From Dioscorea cayenensis subsp. rotundata (taxonomy: Eukaryota > Streptophyta > Magnoliopsida > Dioscoreales > Dioscoreaceae): a DNA stretch of 64,000 nt. The notes under the pieces were generated by a model that did not search any database, had not been told where the DNA came from, and saw only the letters and a list, made by a program, of their open reading frames with translations. Shown in pieces: positions 1-10,630 of the stretch. A program made the position numbers and the translations under genes. Each line of letters opens with the position of its first letter. Position 1 is the first letter of the stretch. The stretch is from contig NW_024087016.1 in the NCBI RefSeq assembly GCF_009730915.1, forward strand, positions 18,695 through 82,694, written 5' to 3'.

Positions 1-369
1 GGAAAGGGGATGCTCTGCTACCTCTCGACTCACCCTCTCAACCCTCACCAATCTAGCTTTGTCTAACTATTATGGTGTGTCAATCACTCACAAGAGTTAC
101 CAAGAAGAACTCTCAACCCTAGTGTCACTCTATGGGAATCTTCATACAATCAAGCATACGAGATTTCAACTCATAATAAACATCAATTAATTGAAAGCAT
201 AATAAAGAGATTCAATGAAACGAATACATCCTAGTGTTCACAAATACCCAAGTACCAACAAGGGGTTTAGCTCTCCATGGAGCTAGATACAATCAATGAA
301 ATCGAATGTAAAAACAAACCATCCATAGAAAACCCCCTCGTTAGTCATGGCGATGGTCTTGTGGAGAGT
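1..369 (-). mobile_element. 3' LTR of element E, first segment (runs off the left edge)
   Basis: This is minus-strand A-type LTR sequence. Read in reverse it matches the R/U5 half of the LTRs at 3233-4778 and 19487-21369, including the block around GAGTGACACTAGGGTTGAGA and the 'gagagctaaacccctag' stretch. It is interrupted at 369 by a solo LTR, and the same LTR resumes at 1835 after the duplicated AGAGT. The outer end lies outside the window. Confidence 0.85.
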
Positions 370-1829
370 TGACAAGGTCCCCTTGCGTATATCCCGCAAG
401 TGCACGGGCTTGTCGAAGTAATAATCCCGGGTGAGCGGGTATCGAATCCACAGGGAGTAAGGAATAAAAATACTTAATTCGATTCTTAGCTATGTAAAAG
501 ATCAATGATAATGAGTGTGACAATGATTCAGTTCTCAACAGTAAAAGCAACAAGTAAGAGAGCAAAAGTAAAGAAGGGGGTAAGGCAATCGATAAAGATG
601 GGGTACCCGGATAATGCTCCACCTAGGATAATTGTTTCAAGTGCAAGAACCGTCTATTATGCTTCCTAATCAATAAAATGGTGAGTCGTGGACATCCTTA
701 ATTACATAGTCCCAAATCTAAGGTTAACTATGCCTAACTCTATACATGTCCCGGAGGAGAAATCGAACAATCTCAACACCTCGCACTCGCATAGAGTTGC
801 AATGAGCTCCAGGGATTCCAAGTGATAAATCTCTTCCTTAATATAGACCTAACCCTTTGGTCCAGGTGGAAGGTCCCCAACCACAATTAAGCCCTAGATA
901 CTAAGATCACCTCAATGCTTCACTCCGTTGCACGCGCAACTAAGCCCGGCGAAAGTTCATCCCTTAGACCATTCACTCTATTATAGCCACAAAGAACTCA
1001 AGGAATAGAGGTAGAATCTACCACGCCGGATGGGTAAGGGGACGCTCCTGTACCTCTCGACACACCCTCTCAACCCTCTCGAACCTAGCCTTGTCTAACG
1101 CTTGTGGTGTGTCACTCACTCACAAGGTTACCAACAAGAACTCTCAACCCTAGTGTCACTCTAGGGGAAATGTTCATACAATCAAGCATTCAAGGTTGGA
1201 ACTCACAATAAACATCAATTTATTGAAAGAAAAATAAAGAGGTTCAAAGAAACAAATACATCCTAGGGTTCACAATACCCGAGTACCCACTAGGGGTTTA
1301 GCTCTCCATGGAGCTAAGTACAATCAAAGAAATAGAATGTAAAAGCAATGAATCCATAAAGAAACTACCTCGATAGTTGTGTCGATGGTCTTGTGGAAAG
1401 TTCTCTCTACTCATCGTCCAAGGATTCCCTCATCCGGTATAGGATGCGCCTCGATGGAAGCTCCCCTACCAACCTTCTTCCTAAGGAATGACGATGTCGG
1501 AGCCGTAGAACCTCTCCAAAACCTTGGCCACTACCCCTCGAAACCCTAGCCAAGCCCTCTCTCAAGTCGGGGAAAAGATGGAGAAAAAGAATACCAAAAT
1601 CGGGGCTAAATCGGCTTTTAAATAGGAGTCTGGAATCGGGCGACTACAGGGCGTGGATGCTTCACGTGCATTGTGATCCACATTGGCTTCCTTCCTTCAT
1701 AATTGGTTTCACAACCCTACCTGCATAAAAGTAACATAAAAACACACATATTAATGTAAAAACCCGAGAAAAGTAATGCTCAACATAAGGAAAGAATGCT
1801 TCGCATTCATATCACACAAGCACTTATCA
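370..1829 (-). mobile_element. Solo LTR, A type, nested in the element E LTR
   Basis: It starts TGACAAGG and ends CACTTATCA, the reverse complement of a TGATAAGTG...TTGTCA LTR. A perfect 5-bp target-site duplication AGAGT flanks it (365-369 and 1830-1834). It has no PBS, PPT or coding sequence, so it is a solo LTR left by LTR-LTR recombination. Removing it and one AGAGT copy restores a continuous LTR, matching the uninterrupted wording seen near 3740 and 20330. Confidence 0.93.
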
Positions 1830-1834
1830 AGAGT

Positions 1835-2100
1835 TCTCTACTCATTACAAGGGTATCTTTGTCCGGCCTAGGATACATCTCACCGGATCGGTGTTGACGA
1901 AAGTTCTCCCACTAACCTTCTTCCAAACGGCGCGCGATGTCAGAGAAGTAGAACCTCTCTAAAGCCCTAGCCAATACATCTCAAAACCCTAGCTGCAGCC
2001 CTCTCTCAAGTTGGGAAAAAAAAGATGGAGAAAAAAATACTGAAATCGAGGCTAAAATCTGCTTTTAAAGTGCTGGAATCGGGAATCCACACGGCCGTGT
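1835..2100 (-). mobile_element. 3' LTR of element E, second segment (truncated)
   Basis: This continues the LTR begun at 1-369. It covers the region around the transcription start, where 'cccaacttgagagagggc' and 'aaaagc' occur in the other copies, and includes part of the U3 hairpin motif (ACACGGCCGTGTG near 2090). Similarity to other LTRs stops at about 2100, where accessory-ORF sequence begins. A deletion has fused the LTR to the ORF and removed the outer U3, the PPT and the 3' noncoding region. The junction is placed only to within some tens of bases. Confidence 0.75.
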
Positions 2101-2890
2101 GAGCACCCCTACAATGTCTCCAAGGACATCGCTGCAAATCCCCCAACAATCCTTGTGCGATAGGTCCCCTAAAGTAGACCCATATGCCTTATAACATGAG
2201 TGATGTAAGGGTCGATGAATAGGGCTTTAATACAAGGATTAGTCTCTTGATGTGCAATAGAAATTGCCACCTCAAAGCCTAAGTGCAGGTGAAATCCATC
2301 CACCATGCTCAGTAAGAAGTCAAAATCACAATGAGAGTACCTCAATACTGTTACCGCATCTAGTGAGAGTGTGACTGAGGATATAATGAATGTACTGAAG
2401 TGCGAGAGAGCAAAGTGTGGTGGCCTTGGTCCGACGAGGGTTATAAATAGGAATAGTGCTCAGTCGTCGCTTGGCCTCCTCCACAGAATCCACAATTGGC
2501 CAGGAAAACAATAACTTCTCATAGGTAGGAGTTTGGGTAACCTCCGTATCATAAAGTCCCAGTCGAACTGAGAACTCTGTCAGGCTCATCCACTGTAATG
2601 CACCGAAGACTTGAAATTTTATGAAATTGGCTAGATAGAACACAATGGTGCAGTGGGACAACTCGAAAGTAGCTAACACCTAGAGAGAAAACCACTCGTA
2701 AGTGTTATCTATGATCAGTACTAACTACCGCCATGCTTTGACACTCAGAAACCTCTGAACTTCCTCCTTAAGTCTCACCTCTCGGAGAACATCCCAATCA
2801 ATCTCCCATGACTCGCCAAAGTGGTGACGAGATAGACAAGTGTAGTGCTCCTGATGCGCCAGAGTGTCAAACTTAGGTATGTAATCAGCA
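2100..2890 (-). pseudogene. Accessory ORF remnant of element E
   Basis: Reading the minus strand from about 2890 down to 2100 gives a broken protein that aligns by eye, in order, with the accessory ORFs of elements D, A2 and C. The order is an HFGE...IDWDVL block, 'FLSVKAWR', 'LEVLATFEL', 'MSLTEFSVRLGLYD' near 2570, a YIHYILSHTL segment, and a PYITHVIRHMGLL segment near 2190-2230. The longest uninterrupted stretch is 2326-2679. Stops separate the blocks. The protein has no catalytic motif I recognise. From memory, similar sequences are labelled 'putative plant transposon protein' or Athila ORF1-like in plants, and its function is unknown. It is the oldest-looking copy here. It abuts a truncated LTR at 2100 and is cut from its upstream spacer by the solo LTR at 3233. 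Confidence 0.7.
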
Positions 2891-3232
2891 TCAAGTGTGG
2901 ATACCTTGATTTATGGTCAGTTAGAAGGCTAGGCTGAAGTGTCCTTAAACAACATTACCTGTTAAAGAAAGGAATCTAATCAGTCCAAGAAACATAGGGA
3001 AACAGATAGAGCACGATCGTGTAAGGGTTCCAAACATGATCATGTCCCGATATAGTTATCTTTTCAGCAGGGAGGTGTAAAGTATCGACACCAAAAATCA
3101 CTAAAACATTTGAATAGCAAACTTTGGCATGGATCGTGGAACACCAAGACATTTGAAGACCAAAAAGATAGGTAATGGAAAACCTATGAAAGAACCTCAC
3201 AGTAATGCCGAAGACTTACCAGAGTTGACGTG
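2891..3232 (-). other. Noncoding element E internal sequence
   Basis: This lies upstream (on the minus strand) of the accessory-ORF remnant. No conserved reading frame is visible. It is presumably the 5' end of the ORF and its leader, too decayed to place. The right edge is the insertion point of the solo LTR at 3233. Confidence 0.45.
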
Positions 3233-4778
3233 TGATAAGTGCTTGTGTGATATGAATGCGAAGCGTTCTTTCCTTATGTTGAGCATTATTTTTCTCGAGT
3301 TTTTACACTAATATGTGTGTTTTTATTTTACTTTTATGCAGGTAGGGTTGTGAAACCAATTATGTAGGAAAGAAGCCAATGTGGATCACAATGCACCTAT
3401 TTTGGAGGAAATCTTGCTAAAGTTCAAACGCGAAGATATAAGTCAGGTGCGAGATGCTAGAGTGTGTGCCAAACTCCCCGTATTTGAGTTTGCACAACCA
3501 TTTGGAGGGGCACAAGGGCAGTCACACTCAAGCACTCTGACTTATGCACATAGAACAAGATTTTCATCAACTTATCCGTCATTGAAAAGCAAAGCGATCC
3601 ATGGCATAAACATGTGCCCGTTTAGGTTACCTGAATGAAAAGTGGATTCGGGAGTATTTTTAACAGAGTACTGTAGTAGGTTACAATAGCAAATCACTGT
3701 AGTAAACGACACGATTAGAGGAAATCCTTGGACGATGAGTAGAGGACTTTCCACAAGACCATCGACATGACTATCGAGTGGGTTTCTCTATTGATTCATT
3801 GCTTTTACATTCTATTTCTTTGATTGTACTTAGCTCCATGGAGAGCTAAACCCCTAGTGGGTACTTGGGTATTTGTGAACTCTAGGATGTATTTATTTCA
3901 TTGAATCTCTTTATTATGCTTTCAATTAATTGATGTTTGTTGTGAGTTCCAACCTTAAATACTTGATTATATGATCATTTCCCCTTGAGTAACACTAGGG
4001 TTGAGAGTTCTTGTTGGTAACCTTGTGAGTGAGTGACACACTACGAGCGTTAGATAAAGCTAGGTTGCAGAGGGTTGAGAGGGTGAGTCGAGAGTTACAG
4101 GAGCGTCCCCTTTCCTCTCCGACGTGATGGATTCTACATCCGTTCCTCGAGTTCTTTGTGGCCATAATAGAGTGAATGGTCTAAGGGATGACCCTCCGCT
4201 AGGGCTTAGTTGTGCGTGCAATGGAGTGAAGCGTTGCGGTGATCTTAGTATCTAGGGCTTAATCGTGGTTAGGGACCTTTCACCTGGAACAAAGGGTTAG
4301 GTCTATAATTAGGAAAATACTTATCACTTGGAATCCCTAGAGCTCATTGCAACTCTATTCGAGTGTGAGGTTGAGAGGTTATCTAATATCTCCTCCGGGC
4401 AATGTATAGAGTTAGGCATAGTTGACCTTAGATTTAGGACTATGTATTTAAGGATTTCCACGACTCACCATTGCATTGATTAGGAAGCATAATAGAGGGT
4501 TCTTGCACTTGAACGATTGTCCTAGGCGGAGCATTATCCGAGTACCCCATCTTTATCGATTGCCTTATCTCCTCCTTTACTCGTGCTCTCTTACTTATTG
4601 TTTTCACTTTTGACAATTGAATCATTGTCACACTTATCACTACTGATCTTTCACATAGATAAGAAGCAGATTAAGTGTTTTTATTCTCTACTCCCAGTGG
4701 ATTCGATACCCACTTATCCGGGATTATTACTTCGACAAACCCGTGCACTTGTGGGATATACGCAAGGGGATCTTGTCA
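3233..4778 (+). mobile_element. Solo LTR, A type, plus strand
   Basis: It begins TGATAAGTGCTTGTGTGATA and ends ATCTTGTCA, with the full A-type internal order. No PBS follows it: the next bases are ACAGGTAAAACGG. The flanks are ACGTG on the left and ACAGG on the right, agreeing at only 3 of 5 positions, so the target-site duplication is decayed or this end arose by recombination. The length of about 1.55 kb is shorter than the 1.88 kb A1 LTRs because part of the U3 is missing. Confidence 0.85.
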
Positions 4779-5216
4779 ACAGGTAAAACGGTGGTTGAAC
4801 GTGTTAAAAATCTTGTAAGAAACAATATAGAACTCGTGAAACCAGACAATCGAAGATAAAGAGAGGAATGATCGAGAAATGGGACAAAGAGGCGTAACCG
4901 CGGCTAGGTTTTAAAGTGGAACGGTGGAACATGAATAGTCACTACTAAGCATGCACAAGACACATGTATGCTCAGTTTACCAAGGCGAGGGTTTGAATTT
5001 TAGGCATGTATAATCATGTAAAAAGCGCGTCCCTCCCACTGATTCCCTCAGGAATAAGTCTAAAAACCACAAAGGAGAAGGACATGATTGTGCTTAGTGC
5101 ATGGTGTTCATGCTTGCCCTTGAAATCCTCAAAAACTAAAACCAGTGAAAATCTGTAGGACAAGTAGGGCCGAGCTCTTCTTGTGCTTGCCCTAAAAAAT
5201 TCTGGGACAAGAGTTC
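4779..5216 (-). other. Element E internal spacer remnant
   Basis: No coding signal is visible. Wording such as 'gaaaatctgtaggacaagtaggg' and the position between the accessory ORF remnant (left) and the post-polyprotein block at 19035-19176 (right, after removing insertions) suit the spacer between protease and accessory ORF of a minus-strand element. Element D inserts at its right end, duplicating AGTTC (5212-5216). Confidence 0.5.
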
Positions 5217-6925
5217 TGACACGTCCGAATATGCGTGTATAAACCGCAAGTGCACGGGTGTCGAAGTAATAATTACCCCGGTGAGTGGGTAGTCGAATCC
5301 ACGTGGAACGAAGTATTAGTAATAACCACTTCTCAATTATCTAGTCGGAATCAATTAATATGATGAAGTGAACTAATTGCAAACAAAAGCAAACGAGTAT
5401 GCAAGAAATAAAGTAGAAGAGTCTCAATCACTAAGGATGAGGTATTCGGGCAATGATCCCCCTAAGATCTTCCTTGAAGCTCTAGATTCACTAAATGCTC
5501 TACAATCGAGTCTAATGAGTCGAGGTAATCCAACGATAACCAATCCTTGTCTCCAAGCAAAAAGGCACTAGTCCCCTACAAGGTCCCGTGGAGAAATCGA
5601 CCAATCTCAACACTTCACACCCCATATGACCGCAATGTGCTCTAAGGAAACCTAAGAGTGAAACCGATTCCTAAATGTAGATCCAACCCCTAATTCCCCG
5701 GCGAAGGATCCTAACCCCCTACAAGGTCCCGGCGGAGAAATCGAGCAATCTCACGCCTCACACCAAATATGGTTGCAAAGAGAATATGGAATACGGAGAT
5801 AGGAAACACTCAATCGAAAGGGAAAGGGGACATTCCTCCATCTCAAGGCTCACCCTCTCAACCCTCTTTAATCTTGGAAATCTAACTCTAATGGAGACCT
5901 CACACATTAAAGTATTAAATCATGCAATGTAAATCAACCACAAGGATTAACAACACTAGCAAGCAATTAAATCACAAGATTAAAACTCAAGACAACTCGG
6001 ATTAACTAGAAACATTAAGAGAATCAATCCAAAAATATAAATCTTAGGGTTCACATGCCCAAATACCTACTAGGGTTTAGCCCTCCATGGGCCTAGTTAC
6101 AAAACAATAATGAATACAATGAAAAGCAATAAAACCCATAGAGAAAACCCCTCGACTCAGCGGATTGGCCTTGATTGGTAGTTCTACGTCTTGAAGGATT
6201 CCTCTCCGAGCTAGGTTGCCAATGGCTCCCCAAAATGCTATGACGTCGAAGGAATCTATCAAAGTTGGTGAAGAACTCCCTATCAATCAGCGAAGACCTT
6301 CTCCTCAAACCCTAGCCGTCTCTCTCTCAATGTCTATGCTCCAAGCTCCGCCAAAAGTCCCCTTAGAATCGGCCAAAAGGTGTATTTATAGCCTCACAAC
6401 GCGTCTGTCACGTGCCCCCACGCGCTCGCGTGGATTTTCCACGCACCCGCGTGGGCTGCAGGAATTTCCACGCGGTCGCGCGGAATTTCCGCGCGGGCGT
6501 GTGAACAGTAAACATTCTCCTCTTAAGGCCACACGATCGGGCACACGATCATATGGTAGGCTATCCGGCTTTTCCTTCATCAATGCGTCTTGAAAGGTCT
6601 TGAAATCTTTACAAAGAGGAGGAATGTGGAGACATGGCTGCCTTTGTGCCCTTCCATTAATAACTTGGCTTGCAAAAACTATGGAAGTTGGCACACATCT
6701 CCTCATACACGAACTCCTCTTGTGTCTTCCAACTTGATTTGTACAAGAACTCCCAATATTATGCCATAATAGCCTATCTTCGCTCCCTTTTGAAATCCCA
6801 ATGTCTTCACAACTTATATGCATAAAAGAACACCCAATACACGAAATGAGACATAAACCGTATAAAATATGATGCTCAATGTATGTAAAACATGCATAAA
6901 AACATGTTCACTCAAGCACTTATCA
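5217..6925 (-). mobile_element. 3' LTR of element D
   Basis: Starts TGACACGTCC and ends CACTTATCA on the plus strand (reverse of TGATAAGTG...GGACGTGTCA), 1709 bp. Its inner edge carries the PPT at 6926-6945. The hairpin-rich U3 module lies near 6410-6515, with ACGCGnnnGCGTGG-type arms. It is nearly identical to 13383-15129 elsewhere, apart from small homopolymer differences. Confidence 0.95.
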
Positions 6926-6945
6926 AACTCCCCCACACTTAAGCT
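6926..6945 (-). other. Polypurine tract of element D
   Basis: On the minus strand the bases just before the 3' LTR read AAGCTTAAGTGTGGGGGAGTT. The same tract precedes the 3' LTRs of A1 (27033-27055) and A2 (41775-41795). This is the plus-strand DNA priming site for reverse transcription. Confidence 0.9.
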
Positions 6946-8184
6946 TTTGCTTGCCCTCAAGCAAAATTAAACATTAAACTCATGGGAATAAAAGAGAAGT
7001 GATTGGCCTTAGGTTCACCAAGAAGGTACAAGAATGAAATTCTAAAGTTATGGAGAAAATAAAACACTAGACAAAAACAATCAATGCTCTAACAAACAAT
7101 CCAATCAAAAATGAATATGATAAAATCCGAATGTGTGTGTGTGTGAAAACTCAACTCATGTCAACACTATGTCCACTACCAAGTTCTTATTAAAACGGGA
7201 CTTATTCATGAACAAAAAGAATAGGTAGTAGCTTCACACAATCCTCTAAGGTAGCCCTTTCCCAAGATGCCTCCCGGGTGGCTTTCACACTTTCGAGGTG
7301 GTAGCTCTTTCTACCAAGGGTGGTAGCTTTCACACATCCCATGAGATAGCTCTTTCTCTCATTAGGGCATAACAAGTATCCGACTTATGAGAGTAGCTAC
7401 ATACATCATGGGTGGTAGCTCTTTCCACACCCTATGTACAAACAACAAACAATTTCCATTTTCTTTTTTTTTTCGATTTTTCAAGTAAAAACTAGCACAC
7501 TAAAGTCCCAAACATAATGAACTAGAGTCTTCATAGGTCTAATGAGCGAGAAAAGTGCACAAAGGGCAATCGAAGAAAAATATTCAATAAAATTGGATGA
7601 AAACTAGAGCATGATAAAATCCATGTTTATAACCTCCAAAAACTAAGAATTAAACTCTTAACCCTAAGGTGAACCTTCATTGGCAACAAGAGCATGCTCA
7701 TGAAAACACAAGTAAAAGTCATGTATAAGGTGAACCCTCCCCCACACTTAAGATGTACATTGTCCTCAATGTACGCATGCAAGCACAATAAAAATAATAA
7801 CAATGGAAGCATAATGTGTGTGTGTGGGAATGCAATTAAAACAATACTCCCCTCGAACTCCCTCATTAATCGGGTTGGTGAAGCCTAACTCATGGGTGTA
7901 TGTGTTCATCGGGTTATGAAGCTCACACGACCATGTGATAACGCACATGATCGTGTCTCATGACTAAAACACCATCAACATCACTCTCAAGGCCAACTGC
8001 ACGGAATACAAGGGGTTCAGTAACGCTCAATAAAATAGAAAAGGGAATACGAATGCAAACAAATAACAAAAACGAAAAGCATAAAGATAACTCTCGAAGG
8101 TGAAACCTTTCTGAGCACAAAAGTCCATAAACTAAAGATGAAACACATAAAAACAGAAAATGCCAAAAAAATAAAAAGTCTCAT
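6946..8184 (-). other. 3' noncoding region of element D with conserved repeat block, hairpin and internal purine tract
   Basis: No conserved protein is visible. Three things match the same region of A2 (40508-41774). First, 7225-7435 holds a run of short repeats built on GGTGGTAGCTCTTTC and GGTAGCTTTCACAC. Second, 7755-7774 is a hairpin with GTACATTG arms. Third, a purine run lies beside it (minus strand of 7735-7745). A (TG)n run occurs near 7133-7145. Confidence 0.65.
7735..7774 (-). repeat. Hairpin plus internal polypurine-like tract (element D copy)
   Basis: GTACATTG at 7755-7762 pairs with CAATGTAC at 7767-7774 across a 4-nt loop. Just 3' of it on the minus strand is CTTAAGTGTGGGGGAGGG, almost the same wording as the real PPT. 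Matching copies are at 40901-40945 (A2) and 47833-47874 (C). Confidence 0.75.
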
Positions 8185-9403
8185 GAATGTGACGCCTTAA
8201 GCCGCCCGAGATCCTGAGTCAGGCCAGTGCCGGGCGCGGATGTCGGCATGTGAGCGGATGAGACCTCCCTCGCCGAGAGTCTGCTGAATACGATCAAGTC
8301 GCCTCCGTAATCCGCACTGGTTCTCCAAGATAGTAGCAACGCAGCCCTCGAGTCGAGCCAGCGCCGTGTACTCGAGAGGTAGATGACTCGGATCGCTGGA
8401 TGCTATCGTGCCGCTCGGTGATCCCTGGCTCGGCCGCAGATGGTGCCTCCGTGGCCTCGAAGAGCTCCCTCGTCGTCCCTCGAAGACGACTCCACTAGTG
8501 CGTATCCACCGAGCCCTCAGACGCCCTCACAATGCCCATCAAACGGAGAGTAACCAAACCCAATGGTATTGGGCTCATCGACCCTCTCCCTCGCCCCGAC
8601 CGAGCGGATTAGACCCATCTTGAACATAAGACGTAGTGATATAGGGTCCCGCAAACAATGCTCCCAAACCGTAGGTACTCACTCCGATGGCGGAAGTAAT
8701 CGCGCACCACAAATCCTAGGTGGAGAGGGACTCCATGGACCATGGAATGGAGGTACAAAAAGATCCGTCTCCCGGCTGAACCAAGCACTATCTCCCACGA
8801 CCGTCATCGACCGACCGAGAATCGCGTGAATGTACCGTATGCGCCCGGTCGAGTGAGGCAAGAGGCTTTCGATCGGGCCTCGGAGAATATTGACGGTCAC
8901 CGCGATAAATCATGGAAAAACCCGCCCGCAGTGATACCATGAGGGTAATCGGTGAGGAGCTCAGTGTACTCGACAAGACGTGATAGTCCCGATCAGATAA
9001 CCCAAGATATATCGAGAATCGGGTCAAAGACATCCCATGCGGCTGACCAAAGGCTCGGAAACAAATGGCATCCTCCGTGTCAAAACTGGTATCAACGGCA
9101 TCACGATCGAAGGAAAACGAGGCAAGAACCTCCAAGGTGGTATCTCGCCTGACGGGCTCCTGAATAGCAAGCAATCGGTCCCCAACTTCCCACACTAACT
9201 AGCTCTCTAACCTCGTCAGCGAAGACCAATATCCTCTAGTGCGCCCCCTACCAATAAATCGTGGATCGCCCAATCTTGAGATTCTCGAGACGCCGAACCG
9301 CTGCTCGATGAACGGGTCGTGAAATTCCACCATCGGTGGTGGAGTCGGCTCCCTCGCCATGGCGAGGGACGCTTCGAGCCAATCTCTTGTCCGCTGTGCC
9401 ATA
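8185..9403 (-). pseudogene. Accessory ORF of element D (broken)
   Basis: The start is placed at the ATG whose codons read M-A-Q-R (9403-9401), equivalent to M-A-P-R in A2; an upstream in-frame ATG lies at 9420. Blocks in order: 'EFHDPFIEQRFG' near 9320, 'LEVLASFSFDRD' near 9120, 'FGQPHGMSLTRFSIYLGL' near 9025. The C-terminal half is frameshifted and hard to follow. Similarity to A2 ends near 8185, close to the A2 stop. No catalytic residues, signal peptide or transmembrane segment is apparent. It sits between the hairpin spacer and the 3' noncoding region, where pol-bearing relatives carry an env-like or ORF1-like gene, but resemblance to an envelope protein is not visible. It is interrupted by a stop at about 9199 and by frameshifts, so it is probably non-functional. 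Identity as the same family as the A2, C and E copies is fairly sure; its role is unknown. Confidence 0.7.
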
Positions 9404-9439
9404 TCTCGCGAAGAAAACATGTAAAAACATCACCGGCAT

Positions 9440-9905
9440 GTATACAAGTAAATAGGCACCGCTGCGCGAGGGCAGCGAAGTCGGAGAGAAAAACAGGGCT
9501 ATTCGCCGTTTCGCCCAGCTGCACGCCACGCTGCGGCAGCAAGCCACGCCTGCGTGGCGCTGCTGCTCGCCAGCAGTGCGCGCCGCTGGGCAGCCACGCT
9601 GGCGCGCAGGCGCGGCCGGGCACAGCACGCGCCGCGCTCGCGCACGGCGCGTCGCCATGGCGCGCGCTGCCAGCGCGCGCCGCTGGGCCAGCCATGCGCG
9701 CGTGCGGCCGCATGCTGCACGCCAGACGCGCTACGCTGGCCACGCCCACGCGCGCGCGGCCGGGTCGCTCGGCCAGGGAGCCACGCGGGCGCTGCGGGCC
9801 CACCCACGCGGGCCGCTGCGGGCTCACCCGGCGCGCGCTGCCGCCACGACGCAGCGCTGCAGCAGGCCACGCCCGCACGGGCGCCCGACTCAGCGATTTC
9901 ACCGG
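9440..9905 (-). repeat. Extremely GC-rich, CpG-rich tract in the element D spacer
   Basis: This is an abrupt island of G+C in otherwise AT-rich sequence: 51 of the 60 bases at 9601-9660 are G or C. It is built from variants of CCGCTGGGC, CCACGC and GCGCGC, with an imperfect repeat near 9570 and again near 9672. It occupies the position that A1 and A2 fill with CACGGGCGTG hairpin repeats. The long open frames through it in several phases follow from the low frequency of AT-rich stop codons, and I do not call them genes. Confidence 0.8.
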
Positions 9906-10630
9906 AGTTGGGCTCCCTACGCCTCACATAATTCATTTTCAAGCATCTCATTAGGTGTCTAACATGATTTCCTATGAAAAAAATAGCAAACAAATACCAT
10001 GAAAACTCCATGAAAATGACCTTGAAAAACATGGAAAGGGTGGGATAAAAGTGAGAGCTTACCGAGCAAATTGAGAAGAAAAAAATCGGTGCAAACTCCG
10101 CAAATCGCTTTCTAATCCCCCAAGGAATTGAAAACAAATGGTTTTTAGAGATCAAAACTTGAGTTTTATAGGAGTGAAAAAAATTGAAGATGAAAGGGTT
10201 CTTTTAAAATGGAAGATGATGAATAGTGCCCCTTCACATTCTTATAGGCACATGGGGGTGTGGATTTGCCACTCCCCGCTGGGTACTCAGACACGCACCG
10301 CTGGGAAATTCCACGCTGCCGCTGGCACGCACTTCGCAGCATACCCACTAAAGGGCCCAAAAACTCCAAATTGACACCAACTGCTCAACATTTAACATTG
10401 GAAACACCCTAAACCATGTCATACACATGAAAAAAATAATGCATATCACCGAAAAAAATTTCATGAAAAACACCAAAGAAACAACAAAAAAATTGATTAA
10501 GGCACACACTCATGAAATTATTATCGCAGGAATTAAATTTCAAGTCTAAAAACTAACTAAAAAAACTTGGGTTGCCTCCCAAGAAGCGCTTTTGTTTAAC
10601 GTCACTAAGCTTGACGTACCTCTCCTTACC
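9906..10630 (-). other. Spacer after the element D polyprotein, with conserved hairpin
   Basis: Noncoding. CTTGGG (10566-10571), loop, CCCAAG (10578-10583) forms a 6-bp stem and lies within the block common to every element here (AACGTTAAACAAGCGCTTCTTGGGAGG on the sense strand, in parts). Short hairpin-like CCGCTGGG repeats occur near 10275-10335. The rest is A-rich without recognisable content. Confidence 0.65.

Noticed and set aside
341..622. Open frames of 60-100 codons inside LTRs (for example 341-622 minus, 4583-4786, 6216-6593, 18089-18292, 44449-44961)
   Set aside because: They occur in noncoding LTR sequence, are broken in sister LTR copies, and have low-complexity Leu/Ser-rich or shadow-like composition.
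4779..4783. A target-site duplication for the solo LTR 3233-4778
   Set aside because: ACGTG and ACAGG agree at only 3 of 5 bases, so I do not claim it.
9216..10155. Several long overlapping open frames on both strands (up to 228 codons)
   Set aside because: They fall in the GC-rich tract, are Ala/Arg-rich in every phase, and match nothing in the equivalent region of other elements. Their length follows from base composition.
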